A stretch of 64,000 bases of DNA, from NCBI GenBank assembly GCA_035556735.1, contig DATMFF010000006.1:620001-684000 (forward strand), read 5' to 3'. The DNA comes from CANJBX01 sp035556735. GTDB taxonomy: Bacteria > Pseudomonadota > Alphaproteobacteria > Rhizobiales > Xanthobacteraceae. The notes under the pieces were generated by a model. It searched no databases. It was not told the DNA's origin and worked only from the letters and a program-made list of their open reading frames with translations. Below, piece after piece: positions 1-8,479 of the stretch. Position numbers and translations under genes: made by a program. Every line of letters begins with the position of its first letter. Within the stretch, counting starts at the first letter, position 1.

Positions 1-1
1 C

Positions 2-1273
2 GCCGGACTCAGCGGGGGCGCATCTGCGCTTCCCGTGTCGCTCCAGGCCACGCTCCCGCTCGGCTCAAGTCCGTGGCGCCTCGACGACTTGAACGGCCGT
101 GTCGGTGATGCCGCCGTGCGGGGCAAGCTGTCGCTCTCGCATGCCAGCGACTGGCGGGTCGACGGCAAGATTACGGCGTCGCGGCTCGACGTGCCCGGCG
201 TCGTCGCGGCTGCCGTCGGGGCGATGCCCGATGGGAATGCGTGGTCGGGGCGGTCGTTTGTCGGACTGCCGCTGCCTCGCCTGCGCGGTCAGATCGACGT
301 GGAGGCGCCGCAGGCTGCGCTCACCCGGACGATGACGGCCACCAAGCTTCAGAGCGTGATTTCGTTCGCGCCCGGCGAGGTGTCGTTCTCCGACGTCGAG
401 GCGGCGTTCGGCGGTGGAACGCTGGCGGGGCGTGCGGATTTCCGGACCACGCCCGGCGGGACCGCTCTCAACGGCAAGTTTGCTTTGATCAATGGCGATG
501 CCGCGCAGATCATCCGCAGCGGAACGCATGCCCCGATATCCGGGCGGATATCGTCCCAGGTCGAGTTCGACGGCGCGGGATCAAGTCCCGCCGCCCTGAT
601 AGCGGCCTTGCGCGGCAAGGGCACGATCACGCTGGAAAACGGGCAGATCGCGACCTTGGATCCCAAAGCGATCGACGCGGCCATTCGTACGGCCGATCGC
701 GGCGCGCCCGTCGCAGTCCCGCGCATCGCCGACATGGTCACGCGCACGATGGATGACGGCGTGCTCGATGTGCCGTGGATGAGCGCGCCGATCGAGATCG
801 CCACGGGGAGGGCGCGGCTCGGGAAGGTGGTGATGCCGCCGCAGGTCGATGACCTCGCGGTGGCCGCCAGTCTCGATCTCGTGGAGGAGACGCTGGACGC
901 GAGGTTCACACTCTACGGACCCAAGCTCCCGCAGGGTCCCGTCGCACGTCCGGAGGTTTCGGTGGCGGTCAAGGGGCCGATCGCAGCTCCGCGCCGATCG
1001 GTGGACGTGTCGGTGCTGGTGGGCTGGCTGACGCTGCGCGCTGTCGAGCGTGAGGCGAAGAATCTCGAGGCCGAGGAGCGCGAGGCCCGAAGGCGGGAAC
1101 GATTGAACACGGCCATCCGCGAGCGGCTCGAGAAACCGCCTCCCGCGCCTGCCGCCGGTCCGAAACCACCGGCTGCCGCGCCGTTGAGAATGCCGCCGCC
1201 GCCCGGGGCCGCTCGTCACGCGCCGCGCGCCGGCATCATCGAATCGGCGCCGCTTCCACTCGTACCGCAGTGA
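2..1273 (+). CDS. AsmA-like protein, C-terminal part (5' end outside window)
   Basis: The reading frame is open from the window edge, so only the last 423 residues are visible. The body resembles the C-terminal half of AsmA-family proteins: repeated beta-rich segments ending in short Gly-containing turns, including GKGTITLENGQI near residue 210, the pattern seen where AsmA proteins build lipid-transfer beta-sheets in the periplasm. After about residue 350 it becomes a charged Arg/Glu helix and then a Pro/Ala tail. AsmA-like proteins are linked to outer-membrane assembly or phospholipid transport. The family is assigned from this pattern without a search; the membrane anchor would lie upstream of the window. 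No terminator was seen before the convergent gene 8 bp away. Confidence 0.7.
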   Translation, partial: AGLSGGASALPVSLQATLPLGSSPWRLDDLNGRVGDAAVRGKLSLSHASDWRVDGKITASRLDVPGVVAAAVGAMPDGNAWSGRSFVGLPLPRLRGQIDVEAPQAALTRTMTATKLQSVISFAPGEVSFSDVEAAFGGGTLAGRADFRTTPGGTALNGKFALINGDAAQIIRSGTHAPISGRISSQVEFDGAGSSPAALIAALRGKGTITLENGQIATLDPKAIDAAIRTADRGAPVAVPRIADMVTRTMDDGVLDVPWMSAPIEIATGRARLGKVVMPPQVDDLAVAASLDLVEETLDARFTLYGPKLPQGPVARPEVSVAVKGPIAAPRRSVDVSVLVGWLTLRAVEREAKNLEAEEREARRRERLNTAIRERLEKPPPAPAAGPKPPAAAPLRMPPPPGAARHAPRAGIIESAPLPLVPQ

Positions 1274-1281
1274 GTACGGTG

Positions 1282-1563
1282 TCAGCTCGCCAGGGCGTGG
1301 CGCGGACGGTTGATCTCATCGCCCGTGCCGCCTTCTTCCGCCTTGGCCGCGCGATTGCGGTAGTGATCGAGAACGAACAGCCGGATCGCCGACGACAGGT
1401 TGCCGTGCTGGCGCTGGCTGTCGATGGACGAGACGAGATCTGACAGCGGCATGTTGCGGCTCGCCGCGATCTCCTTCAGGCCATTCCAGAAGGCGTCCTC
1501 GAGACTGACGCTGGTCTTGTGGTTGGCTATGACGATTGATCGTTTGACCACCTGAGATTTCAT
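1282..1563 (-). CDS. Ribbon-helix-helix domain protein (RHH_4 type)
   Basis: A 93-residue protein. The segment starting RSIVIANHKTSVSLEDAFW and the following helices (WNGLKEIAASRNMPLSDLV) fit the short ribbon-helix-helix family common in Hyphomicrobiales, in which a beta strand and two helices dimerise to bind DNA. The ATG overlaps the stop of the upstream DUF4169 gene by 4 bp (ATGA), so the two are probably translated together. This pairing recurs in related genomes. The target is unknown; autoregulation is possible. The C-terminal 20 residues are charged and probably disordered. Confidence 0.8.
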   Translation of the reverse strand: MKSQVVKRSIVIANHKTSVSLEDAFWNGLKEIAASRNMPLSDLVSSIDSQRQHGNLSSAIRLFVLDHYRNRAAKAEEGGTGDEINRPRHALAS

Positions 1564-1748
1564 TCGTCGTCTCCAGTATCGAGCCTGTGTAGATCGAGAT
1601 CGCGTTCCGCCCGTCTCTCACGGGCTGCCGTCAGTAGCCGCTCGGCCTTCGAGGCGCCGTGCTCCGCGCGTCGCTGTGCGGCGCGTTTGGCTCGTTGTTC
1701 GCGTTCCGCACGCTTGCGTTGTGCCCGAAGATTAACGACGTCTCCCAT
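1560..1748 (-). CDS. DUF4169 family small basic protein
   Basis: A 62-residue, strongly Arg/Ala/Glu-rich protein starting MGDVVNLRAQRKRAEREQ. The opening GDVVNLR followed by a long charged helix is the hallmark of DUF4169, found beside a ribbon-helix-helix gene in many Hyphomicrobiales. It is predicted to be one alpha-helix with no membrane segment. It is the first gene of a two-gene minus-strand unit and overlaps the regulator by 4 bp. Function is unknown; a DNA- or RNA-binding accessory role is only a guess from its basic charge. Confidence 0.75.
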   Translation of the reverse strand: MGDVVNLRAQRKRAEREQRAKRAAQRRAEHGASKAERLLTAARERRAERDLDLHRLDTGDDE

Positions 1749-1973
1749 GCGCTATCTCAATTTCGTGGCCTGGGCGGTCGCTGTCTCCGGGAAGACATCG
1801 ACGGTAAATGTGCCGATACAAAGGCTTCACCCTGCCCTTTGTTCCAAAATGCTGTGCAGATATCCCGGGCATGCGCTGGAGGAGGGCGAAATGTGGGCCT
1901 TTTCGGTGCAGGGCCGCCGGTCCCGGGCGGGGTCACATGTCCGTGAAGCCGCCGCGTCCGGGGCGGGCGCCCG

Positions 1974-3395
1974 CTAGCCGCCGGCGCGGACCATGCGCTC
2001 CGGCCGGACCAGACGGTCGAAATCGGCCGCGGTCACGGCCCCGCTGCGCAAGGCCTCCTGCCGCAGGCTGGTGCCGTTCTTGTGCGCCGCTTTCGCGATC
2101 TCCGCCGCCTTGTCGTAGCCGATGCTCGGGGCGAGCGCCGTCACCAGCATCAACGAGCGCTCCACCAGCTCGTTGATCCGCCGCTCGTCGGCGCGGATGC
2201 CGGCGACGCAATTGTCCGCGAAGGAGCGGGCGCCATCCGCGAGCAGCCTGATCGACTGCAGGAGAACATGGGCAATGACGGGCTTGAACACGTTGAGCTC
2301 GAAATGGCCCTGGCTGGCCGCGACCGTCAGCGTGGTCTGGTTTCCGAAGACCTGGCAGCAGACCATGGTCAGCGCTTCGGACTGGGTCGGGTTGACCTTG
2401 CCGGGCATGATCGAGGAGCCGGGTTCGTTTTCCGGCAGCATCAACTCGGCGAAACCCGAGCGCGGTCCCGACCCGGCAAGCCGGATGTCGTTGGCAATCT
2501 TGAACAATGCGGTGGCCGTGGCGCTGAGCGCGCCGTGCATGAAGACCTCGCGGTCGTTGGCGGCGAGCGCCTCGAACTTGTTGGGCGCGCTCACGAACGG
2601 CTGCCGCGTCAGCTTGGCGATCTGGCGTGCGAACAGGACGGCGAATTTCCTCGGGGCATTGAGGCCGGTCCCGACGGCCGTGCCGCCTTGCGCCAGCGGA
2701 TAGAGCGGACGGAGCGCGGCCTTGATGCCGGCGATCGCGGTCTCGACCTGCGCGGCGTAGCCCGAGAACTCCTGACCCAACGTGAGCGGCACGGCATCCT
2801 GCAGATGCGTTCGGCCGATCTTAACCACGGAGGCGAATGCCCGGCTCTTGAGTGCGAGAGCGGAGTGCAAGTGGGTGAGCGCAGGGATGAGTTCGTCGTT
2901 GATCTCGCGCACGGCCGCGATGTGCATCGCGGTCGGGAACGCGTCGTTCGACGACTGGCTCATGTTGACGTGGTCGTTCGGATGAACGGGGATCTTGGCG
3001 CCGAGCTGCTGGCCGAGCAGTTCGTTCGCCCGGTTGGCGATGACCTCGTTGAGGTTCATGTTGGTCTGCGTGCCCGAGCCGGTCTGCCAGACCACCAGCG
3101 GGAAATGGTCGTCGAAGCGGCCGTCGATCACGTCCTGCGCGGCGGTGACGATCGCCTGCATGCGCTTGCGGTCGAGGATGCCGAGGGTGTTGTTGACCTC
3201 GGCAGCCGCGCGCTTGATCAGCGCCAGCGCCCGAATGATCGGGACCGGCATGCGCTCCGTGCCGATGCGGAAATTGTTGCGCGAACGTTCGGTCTGCGCG
3301 CCCCAGTAGCGATCGCCGGCAACCTCAATCGGTCCGAAGGTGTCGGTCTCGGTCCGGGTCGCCTTGCTTGCGGCGCGGCTCGTGCGCTTGGCCAT
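1974..3395 (-). CDS. fumC: Class II fumarate hydratase
   Basis: Interconverts fumarate and L-malate in the TCA cycle; class II enzymes are iron-free cytosolic homotetramers. The 473-residue protein is close to the family's usual 460-470. The superfamily signature GSSIMPGKVNP (about residue 330) carries the catalytic serine loop, and TGSGTQTNMN and NMSQSSNDAFPTAMH are the substrate-binding motifs. About 14 basic residues precede the usual start, but the ATG has a good Shine-Dalgarno (GAGGAGAG), so I keep it. It lies 24 bp downstream of sspB on the same strand and may share its transcript. It is the iron-independent fumarase of this genome; a class I enzyme is not visible here. Confidence 0.97.
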   Translation of the reverse strand: MAKRTSRAASKATRTETDTFGPIEVAGDRYWGAQTERSRNNFRIGTERMPVPIIRALALIKRAAAEVNNTLGILDRKRMQAIVTAAQDVIDGRFDDHFPLVVWQTGSGTQTNMNLNEVIANRANELLGQQLGAKIPVHPNDHVNMSQSSNDAFPTAMHIAAVREINDELIPALTHLHSALALKSRAFASVVKIGRTHLQDAVPLTLGQEFSGYAAQVETAIAGIKAALRPLYPLAQGGTAVGTGLNAPRKFAVLFARQIAKLTRQPFVSAPNKFEALAANDREVFMHGALSATATALFKIANDIRLAGSGPRSGFAELMLPENEPGSSIMPGKVNPTQSEALTMVCCQVFGNQTTLTVAASQGHFELNVFKPVIAHVLLQSIRLLADGARSFADNCVAGIRADERRINELVERSLMLVTALAPSIGYDKAAEIAKAAHKNGTSLRQEALRSGAVTAADFDRLVRPERMVRAGG

Positions 3396-3419
3396 TCTCT
3401 CCTCGCGCGGCTGCGCCGG

Positions 3420-3923
3420 CTACTTCTTGCGGAAGCGGTCGATGCGGACGATTTCTGCCGACGGCTTTTCGTCCGGGGAAGGCGTCTCGCCCGGCGGGCC
3501 GGCCTCGGTCCCGGCCGCCAGCGTGGCTGGGGCAGGAGCTTCCTCGCCGTCGGGCTCTGAAACCGCGTCCAGGTCGGCGAACTGCATGGCGAACTTCACC
3601 GCCGGATCCGCGAAGCTCTTGATGGCGGCGAACGGGATCGACAGCTTCTCGCGGACACCGTTGAACGAAAGTCCGACCTCGAAACCTTCTTCCGTCACTG
3701 CGAGGTCCCAGAACTGGTGCTGCAGGACGATGGTCATGTCTTCCGGATATTGCGCGCGGATGCGCGGCGACAATTTCACGGCCGGGTGTTGCGTGTCGAA
3801 TGTGATGTAGAAGTGGTGCTCGCCCTGGAGCCCGCGCGTCGCCGCGTCCTGGAGCACGGTGCGGATCACGCCCCGCATCGCGTCCTGGGTGAGAATGTCG
3901 TAGCGGATGTGGTCCGTGACCAT
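3420..3923 (-). CDS. sspB: SspB-type ClpXP adaptor protein
   Basis: SspB tethers ssrA-tagged proteins to ClpXP for degradation. The 167-residue protein has the alphaproteobacterial SspB fold region (residues about 1-125, with HFYITFDTQHPAVKLSP and EDMTIVLQHQFWDL strands) followed by a Pro/Ala/Glu-rich linker and a basic C-terminal end, DRFRKK, matching the usual ClpX-docking tail position. It lies about 90 bp downstream of the tmRNA gene on the same strand, so adaptor and tag RNA are neighbours. The Shine-Dalgarno is weak; the start is the first ATG of a conserved N-terminus (MVTDHIRYD). fumC follows. Confidence 0.93.
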   Translation of the reverse strand: MVTDHIRYDILTQDAMRGVIRTVLQDAATRGLQGEHHFYITFDTQHPAVKLSPRIRAQYPEDMTIVLQHQFWDLAVTEEGFEVGLSFNGVREKLSIPFAAIKSFADPAVKFAMQFADLDAVSEPDGEEAPAPATLAAGTEAGPPGETPSPDEKPSAEIVRIDRFRKK

Positions 3924-4011
3924 GAGCTGATGGACCCTAATGCCAGCGAATCGACAGCGAATTCGAGCGCTTCATAGTAGCGCTCCCGGCGCCGGGCAAG
4001 AAATCCGAATG

Positions 4012-4330
4012 AAGTGGGGGCTTCTGTTGCCAGGTGCCCCCGAACCCCGCCTGACGGAGCTAACCCGCCAGGGCTTTAATTCGGTCTTTCAAACCGCTTA
4101 CGCGGCCTGAGCAACCGGAGCATAGTTGTCATTCGCAACTACACGATTGGCCCGATAACGGCGGAACCATGCCGAGCGAAAGCAGCGCCCTTTACGCCCT
4201 CGTCGATCCTATTTCGCCCCCGCCGGTGTAGCCCCGAATTTCGCCCTTGCGGGAAGAGCCCCATCTCTGGGGTCTCTCGAGCTACACGGGTGGAGGCGCC
4301 GGGTACCGCCCCCGGGTCCGAAAGGTTTAT
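4012..4330 (-). ncRNA. ssrA: tmRNA, circularly permuted two-piece form
   Basis: Rescues stalled ribosomes and adds a degradation tag. Read on the minus strand, the acceptor half comes first: T-stem CCGGG/CCCGG (4299-4315), then CGCCTCC and ACC (4289-4298). An intervening segment (about 4222-4288) follows, then the coding half beginning GGGGGCG at 4221. GGGGGCG and CGCCTCC form a 7-bp acceptor stem with the G3-U70 pair recognised by alanyl-tRNA synthetase. The tag frame at 4136-4098 reads ANDNYAPVAQAA then TAA. The final A of CCA is not encoded (CCC in the DNA). The far 5' and 3' limits are approximate. This layout is the known alphaproteobacterial two-piece tmRNA. Confidence 0.95.
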
Positions 4331-4542
4331 TCCGACGGCCATTTATCGCCATAGCCGGCTTGCGCCGGCACCCCCGAATATAGGTGCGAAGGGTTGACGA
4401 ATAAAGGGTGCCTTTGCACCCGAAGCGGGCCGCCGGGGCCGGCGCGTAACCGGCCTCTAAGATTTGCCCCCTCATGGTCTTGTTCAGGTCTTGGGCAGGG
4501 TCTTGGGCAAGCGGACGCGGAGCGGGCGAGGGGGAGCCAAAC
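4331..4542. other. Intergenic region between ssrA and the carboxylesterase
   Basis: The region probably holds the ssrA promoter on the minus strand (a TATATT hexamer at about 4375-4380) and a short GCCGG/CCGGC hairpin (about 4353-4369) in the tmRNA precursor leader. On the plus strand it carries the carboxylesterase leader. No gene is supported here. Confidence 0.4.
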
Positions 4543-6192
4543 GTGACATCGAACATCGTGAATTCGACGGCCGGTGCCGGCACGCGGCGGGCGCTCCTGC
4601 TCGCCGCGCTGGCGATTCTCGCCGCCGCCGGTCCTGCCGCGGCGCAGCGACCCGCGCGTTCGGACCCTGCCGTGGTCCTGACCGGCAAGGGCTACGTGCG
4701 TGGGGTGGTCGGCGACGGGGTGCGCGAGTTCAAGGGCATCCCATACGCGGCCCCGCCGGTCGGCGCGCTGCGATGGAAGCCTCCGGCGCCCGCGAGGCGC
4801 TGGGCGGGTGTTCGGGACGCGACCAGGTATGGCAACTCCTGCCCGCAGGAGTCGCGCTACGGCCTGACGGAGGCAAGCGACACCGAGGACTGCCTCTTCC
4901 TCAACGTCACCGTCCCATACTCCGGCAAGGCCGACCTGCGGGGGCGGCGACCCGTCATCGTCTGGATCCATGGCGGCGCCTTCGTCGGAGGCTCCAGCAC
5001 GCTCTATCCGCTGGCGCATCTGGCGAAATCCGGCGACGTCGTGGTCGTGTCGCTGAACTATCGGCTCGGGGTCTTCGGCTTCATGCCGCACCCGGCGTTC
5101 GAGCGTGCGCACAACGGCGGCTATGGGCTCGAGGATCAGCGCGCCGCGTTGCGCTGGGTGAAGCACAACATTGCCGCCTTCGGCGGCGATCCGAACAACA
5201 TCACGCTCGCCGGCGAATCCGCGGGGGCCGCCGGGGTCTGCATGCACATCATCGCGCCGCGCGAGACGCGCGGCCTGTTCCACAAGGCCATCGTGCAAAG
5301 CGCCGGCTGCGCGACACCCCTGCGGACGGTCGCGCAGGCGGCCGAGGTCGGCAGCAAGGTCGCGCAGATCGTCGGCTGCGCGGATGCCGCGAGCGCGGTG
5401 ACCTGCCTGCGCGGAAAATCCGTGAAGGACTTGCTGGCGGCTGGAACGACGGCTGCCGGCGGCAACTTGATGGCGTTCGCGCCTGCCACGGGAACGCGCA
5501 CGGTCCCGCTTCCGGGTGCGCAGGCGATTGCCTCGGGACGGTTCGTGAAGGTGCCGGTCATCAACGGAGGAACGCGCGACGAGATGCGCCTCTATGTCGC
5601 CTATGACGTGCAGGCCGGCGCCAAGATCACCAAGGACGGCTATGTCGATCAGCTCAAGGCCGTCTACGGCGATCACGCCGGCGCCATCGCCGCGCAATAT
5701 CCGGTCGATGCCTATTCCTCGGCGCCGACCGCGCTCGGCACGGTCATGTCGGACTTCCGTCCCGACGTCGGCATCAACAATTGCATCTATCTGCAGACGG
5801 GGAAGCTGCTGGCGAAGCGAATAGAGGTCTATGAGTTCGTGTTCGCGGATCGCGCCGCGCCACCGGTCACCGCCGATCCGGGTTTCGAGATGGGGGCCGT
5901 GCATTCATCGGAACTGCCGTACCTCTTTCCCCACTTCTCCAACACCTCCAAGGTGGATGGTCCGGATCTTCCGGCCGCTTCGCAGATGCTCGCCAACCAG
6001 ATGACGGCGTATTGGACGAGCTTTGCCCGAACCGGCCGGCCGACAGCACCCGGGTCGCCGGCCTGGACGCCGTTCACCTCGGACCAGGCGGTGATGCGCT
6101 TCGATCCCGGTCACGTCGGCAGCTTCGACGCAAGCACCGCGCACCACTGCGGGTTCTGGAAGACGCTTTACCCCGCCATCCTCACCCAGTGA
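4543..6192 (+). CDS. Secreted type-B carboxylesterase/lipase family protein
   Basis: Hydrolyses carboxylic esters of unknown identity. The start is the GTG at 4543, preceded by GAGGGGGAG; it gives a clean signal peptide (ALLLAALAILAAAGPAAAQ) cleaved near residue 36, whereas the upstream ATG at 4474 would bury it. The mature enzyme shows the family marks: GIPYAAPPVGALRW near the N-terminus, VIVWIHGGAF (oxyanion loop) and GESAGA with the nucleophilic Ser near residue 225; HSSELPYLF probably supplies the catalytic His region. Length (549 aa) is typical. It stands alone on the plus strand, divergent from ssrA, so context gives no substrate. Confidence 0.9.
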   Translation: MTSNIVNSTAGAGTRRALLLAALAILAAAGPAAAQRPARSDPAVVLTGKGYVRGVVGDGVREFKGIPYAAPPVGALRWKPPAPARRWAGVRDATRYGNSCPQESRYGLTEASDTEDCLFLNVTVPYSGKADLRGRRPVIVWIHGGAFVGGSSTLYPLAHLAKSGDVVVVSLNYRLGVFGFMPHPAFERAHNGGYGLEDQRAALRWVKHNIAAFGGDPNNITLAGESAGAAGVCMHIIAPRETRGLFHKAIVQSAGCATPLRTVAQAAEVGSKVAQIVGCADAASAVTCLRGKSVKDLLAAGTTAAGGNLMAFAPATGTRTVPLPGAQAIASGRFVKVPVINGGTRDEMRLYVAYDVQAGAKITKDGYVDQLKAVYGDHAGAIAAQYPVDAYSSAPTALGTVMSDFRPDVGINNCIYLQTGKLLAKRIEVYEFVFADRAAPPVTADPGFEMGAVHSSELPYLFPHFSNTSKVDGPDLPAASQMLANQMTAYWTSFARTGRPTAPGSPAWTPFTSDQAVMRFDPGHVGSFDASTAHHCGFWKTLYPAILTQ

Positions 6193-6258
6193 ACGCTCCA
6201 CGCGGAACCCGCGCAGGCCGCGGGCGGTTGCCGTTGCGACCAAACGCTGGAGCCACGC

Positions 6259-6636
6259 ATGGACAGGAAAGAGAAGGCGCCGCGACGGCGCGATTTCGCG
6301 AACCAGGGCATCGAGGAGGCGGATGCGCTTGCCGTCGGTTCGCCGACGGGGCGCGAGGCGGGCGCGCACAGCGCCGGCAGCGCCGCCAGCGACGATGTCC
6401 GTCAGCCGGTGGGCGGCCCGCGCCGCAGCGACGTCACCGGACGGCACGATGACGGCATGGGCGCCAACGAGACGATCGACGGCATGACCGACTCCGAGGA
6501 GGAGCTGCGGCGGCAGGCCGAAGACGTGCCGCTCGCCGCCGAACCTGACGACGAGGACGAGGCCGACGAGCAGATGCAGGAAGGCGCCGAGGACGCGCCG
6601 GTGTTCGACCAGGCGTCGCGTCCGCCGCGCACGTGA
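6259..6636 (+). CDS. Small acidic hypothetical protein
   Basis: A 125-residue protein with a Lys/Arg-rich start (MDRKEKAPRRRDF) and a very acidic second half (residues about 75-110, with EPDDEDEADEQ). There is no signal peptide, membrane segment or recognised domain, and it is probably mostly disordered. A GGAG Shine-Dalgarno lies 9 bases before the ATG, and codon third positions are GC-rich as in neighbours, which supports real coding. It follows the carboxylesterase by 66 bp and could be co-transcribed. Function is not recognised. Confidence 0.55.
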   Translation: MDRKEKAPRRRDFANQGIEEADALAVGSPTGREAGAHSAGSAASDDVRQPVGGPRRSDVTGRHDDGMGANETIDGMTDSEEELRRQAEDVPLAAEPDDEDEADEQMQEGAEDAPVFDQASRPPRT

Positions 6637-7102
6637 ATGCGGTCGACAAAAGTCCGCACGAAGTTGCGCACGGGCGCTACCGCATTACCCGCACGGTGAC
6701 GCCTTTGACCGCCGCGCGTCTTGACATCGCGCGTGATCGGGTCGAGCATTTCGACGTTGCACTCGCGGCAGCAAGGTTCACCTTGAGGTTCGCGAGATGC
6801 TCCGTCTGCCACGGAGGATCTCCTCGGAGCAGAATCTCCCCGGAGCAACGATGTGGCACGGTGCGCAACGCACACATGTGCATCGGATCACAAGGTGAGG
6901 AGGATGACTCCACCGGGCATAGGTCTCTGACCTTGCGCATTCGCGAGGTCACAGCGCGGATCACGGAGACCGCAGCTGCTCGTCCGTGAGATGTGCTGCC
7001 GACAATCAGACATCGTTGCGAGACCGAGGCGCGACGGCCAAGCGCATGACGTTTCGCTCTTCAACTGGTGCAATCCAGAATCCTTCGCATAGGCGAAGAA
7101 AA

Positions 7103-7133
7103 GGGCCCCGCGATGCACGCCGCACCGGGGCCC
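7103..7133 (-). terminator. Terminator-like hairpin on the minus strand
   Basis: GGGCCCCG and CGGGGCCC form an 8-bp stem around a 15-base loop. Read on the minus strand, the stem is followed by TTTTCTT, as in an intrinsic terminator. No minus-strand gene lies upstream, so any transcript it ends would be a short RNA from the 7140-7330 region. Alternatively the structure is fortuitous. Confidence 0.45.
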
Positions 7134-7174
7134 GTCTGTTGTGGGGCCCGTCTGTTGTGGGGCCGGTCTGTTGT
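7127..7174. repeat. Three-copy 16-bp tandem repeat
   Basis: The unit GGGGCCCGTCTGTTGT occurs three times head to tail (7127-7142, 7143-7158, 7159-7174); the third copy differs at one base (GGCC-G instead of GGCC-C). There is no spacer, so it is not CRISPR-like. The first copy contributes the 3' arm of the adjacent hairpin. Confidence 0.95.
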
Positions 7175-7337
7175 GGTCTTGCGTGTTGCCGTCGTGCGCG
7201 CGCGCCTGAGCCGGCCAAAGCCGTCGAGCCAACCGAGCCATCCGTTCGGACGCAGGCGCATCGCGGCCTCCCGCGCAATTGCGCACAGCGCCCTGGATGA
7301 TCTGGCGGCCGGTCGTGCGCGCCGTTAAACACACGGC

Positions 7338-7949
7338 ATGTCCGACGGCGCCGATTCCTCATCGTTGGCGCGGCCAAGGCCCCCTTCGGCCGCGGCCGCG
7401 CATCCCGATCTCGTCATTCCGACGTTGGGCGAACTGTTCCTCGGCTTCTTCAAGATCACCATGTCCGGCTTCGGCGGCGTCCTGGCCTTCGCCCGGCGGG
7501 AATTCGTCATCACCCGACGCTGGATGACGCCCGACGAGTTCAACGACCTGTTCGCGCTCTGCCAGTTCCTGCCCGGGCCCAACATCGTCAACCTGTCGAT
7601 CATCTATGGTGTGCGGCTCTACGGGGTGCGGGGAGCCGCGGCCGCGCTGGTGGGGCTGCTCGGGCCACCCGTGCTGCTGATGATCGGGGCCGGCATGGCT
7701 TACACGCGCTATGGAGAACTCCCGTTGTTTCGCAACGGGTTGACCGGCCTCGCCGCCGCCGCTGCCGGCCTGCTGATCGCGACCGCCGTGCAGATGGCCG
7801 AACCGCTGGTGCGCAAGGAGCGTTCGCTGCAGCTGGCGGTGGCAATCGTCACCTTTGCGGCCATCGGCGTGCTGGAGTGGCCGATGCTGACGGTGCTGCT
7901 CGTGATGGTGCCGATCAGCGTTGCGCTTGCCTGGTGGCGCCGCGCATGA
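7338..7949 (+). CDS. Chromate transporter, first subunit
   Basis: One half of a CHR-family transporter, which expels chromate in characterised members. The 203-residue protein has a 25-residue N-terminal extension, then the CHR pattern FFKITMSGFGGVLAFARRE, a conserved CQFLPGPNIVNLSIIYGVRLYG and about five membrane segments. It overlaps the next gene by 4 bp (ATGA). Two short CHR subunits encoded in tandem form a heteromeric transporter, unlike the fused long-chain ChrA. The Shine-Dalgarno is weak. True substrate is uncertain, as many short CHR proteins have not been tested for chromate. Confidence 0.88.
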   Translation: MSDGADSSSLARPRPPSAAAAHPDLVIPTLGELFLGFFKITMSGFGGVLAFARREFVITRRWMTPDEFNDLFALCQFLPGPNIVNLSIIYGVRLYGVRGAAAALVGLLGPPVLLMIGAGMAYTRYGELPLFRNGLTGLAAAAAGLLIATAVQMAEPLVRKERSLQLAVAIVTFAAIGVLEWPMLTVLLVMVPISVALAWWRRA

Positions 7950-8479
7950 AGGGAGAGATCGAAACCCTCGTTGCGCTGGCGCTGCTGTTCACGCTGCTCT
8001 CGTTTCTGTCGGTGGGCGGCGCGATCTCGGCCATGCCGGAGATCCATCGCCAGGCCGTGGACCTGCATCACTGGATGAGCGACCGCGAGTTCGTCGATCT
8101 CGTCGCGATCGCGCAGGCGGCTCCCGGCCCGAATGTCCTGTTCGTCACGCTGATCGGCCAGCACGTGGCCGGCGTCCCCGGCGCCTTGGTCGCCACCGTG
8201 TTCATGTGCGGGCCGGCATGCGTGGTCGCGTTCTTCATCGCGCGCGCCTTCGACCGGTTTCGCGACAGGCCGTGGCGCGCGGCCATCCAGGCCGGACTCG
8301 TCCCCGTTTCGATCGGGCTCATCTGCGCCACCGCCCTGATCATCGCGCGTTCGGCCAACCACGACTGGAAGACGTTCGCCGTGACCGCGGCCACTTTCGC
8401 GGTCACCTACTGGACGCGCATCTCGCCTCTCTACGCACTGGGGGCCGCGACGGCGGTCGGACTCGCGGGACTGCTCTGA
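7946..8479 (+). CDS. Chromate transporter, second subunit
   Basis: The second CHR half, 177 residues from the ATG at 7946, which overlaps the previous stop (ATGA). I prefer this start to in-frame upstream codons because the latter would encode a hydrophilic stretch inside the first subunit's gene. LFTLLSFLSVGGAISAMPEIHRQ matches the CHR N-terminal motif, and AIAQAAPGPNVLFVTLIG matches the PGPN motif of the partner. The protein is mostly membrane segments. Subunits of this kind insert with opposite topology and pair. No regulator gene lies beside the pair. Confidence 0.88.
   Translation: MKGEIETLVALALLFTLLSFLSVGGAISAMPEIHRQAVDLHHWMSDREFVDLVAIAQAAPGPNVLFVTLIGQHVAGVPGALVATVFMCGPACVVAFFIARAFDRFRDRPWRAAIQAGLVPVSIGLICATALIIARSANHDWKTFAVTAATFAVTYWTRISPLYALGAATAVGLAGLL

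Larger units (their letters stand above)
6637..7337. other. 700-bp region without a supported gene
   Basis: Several short frames exist on both strands but none has a convincing start, domain or composition. The region holds a three-copy 16-bp tandem repeat (7127-7174) overlapped by a GC-rich hairpin (7103-7133), and purine-rich stretches around 6805-6845 where GGAG/CTCC pairs could fold. It could encode an untranslated RNA, but nothing identifies one. Confidence 0.5.

Noticed and set aside
2082..3560. Long open frame antisense to fumC
   Set aside because: It mirrors the codon bias of fumC on the other strand and has no start site, domain or plausible composition.
7127..7174. CRISPR array candidate
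   Set aside because: Units are 16 bp and contiguous without spacers, and there are no cas genes in the window.
6633..7377. Small coding frames in the 700-bp gap on both strands
   Set aside because: Starts lack ribosome sites, composition is basic low complexity, and frames overlap each other on both strands.
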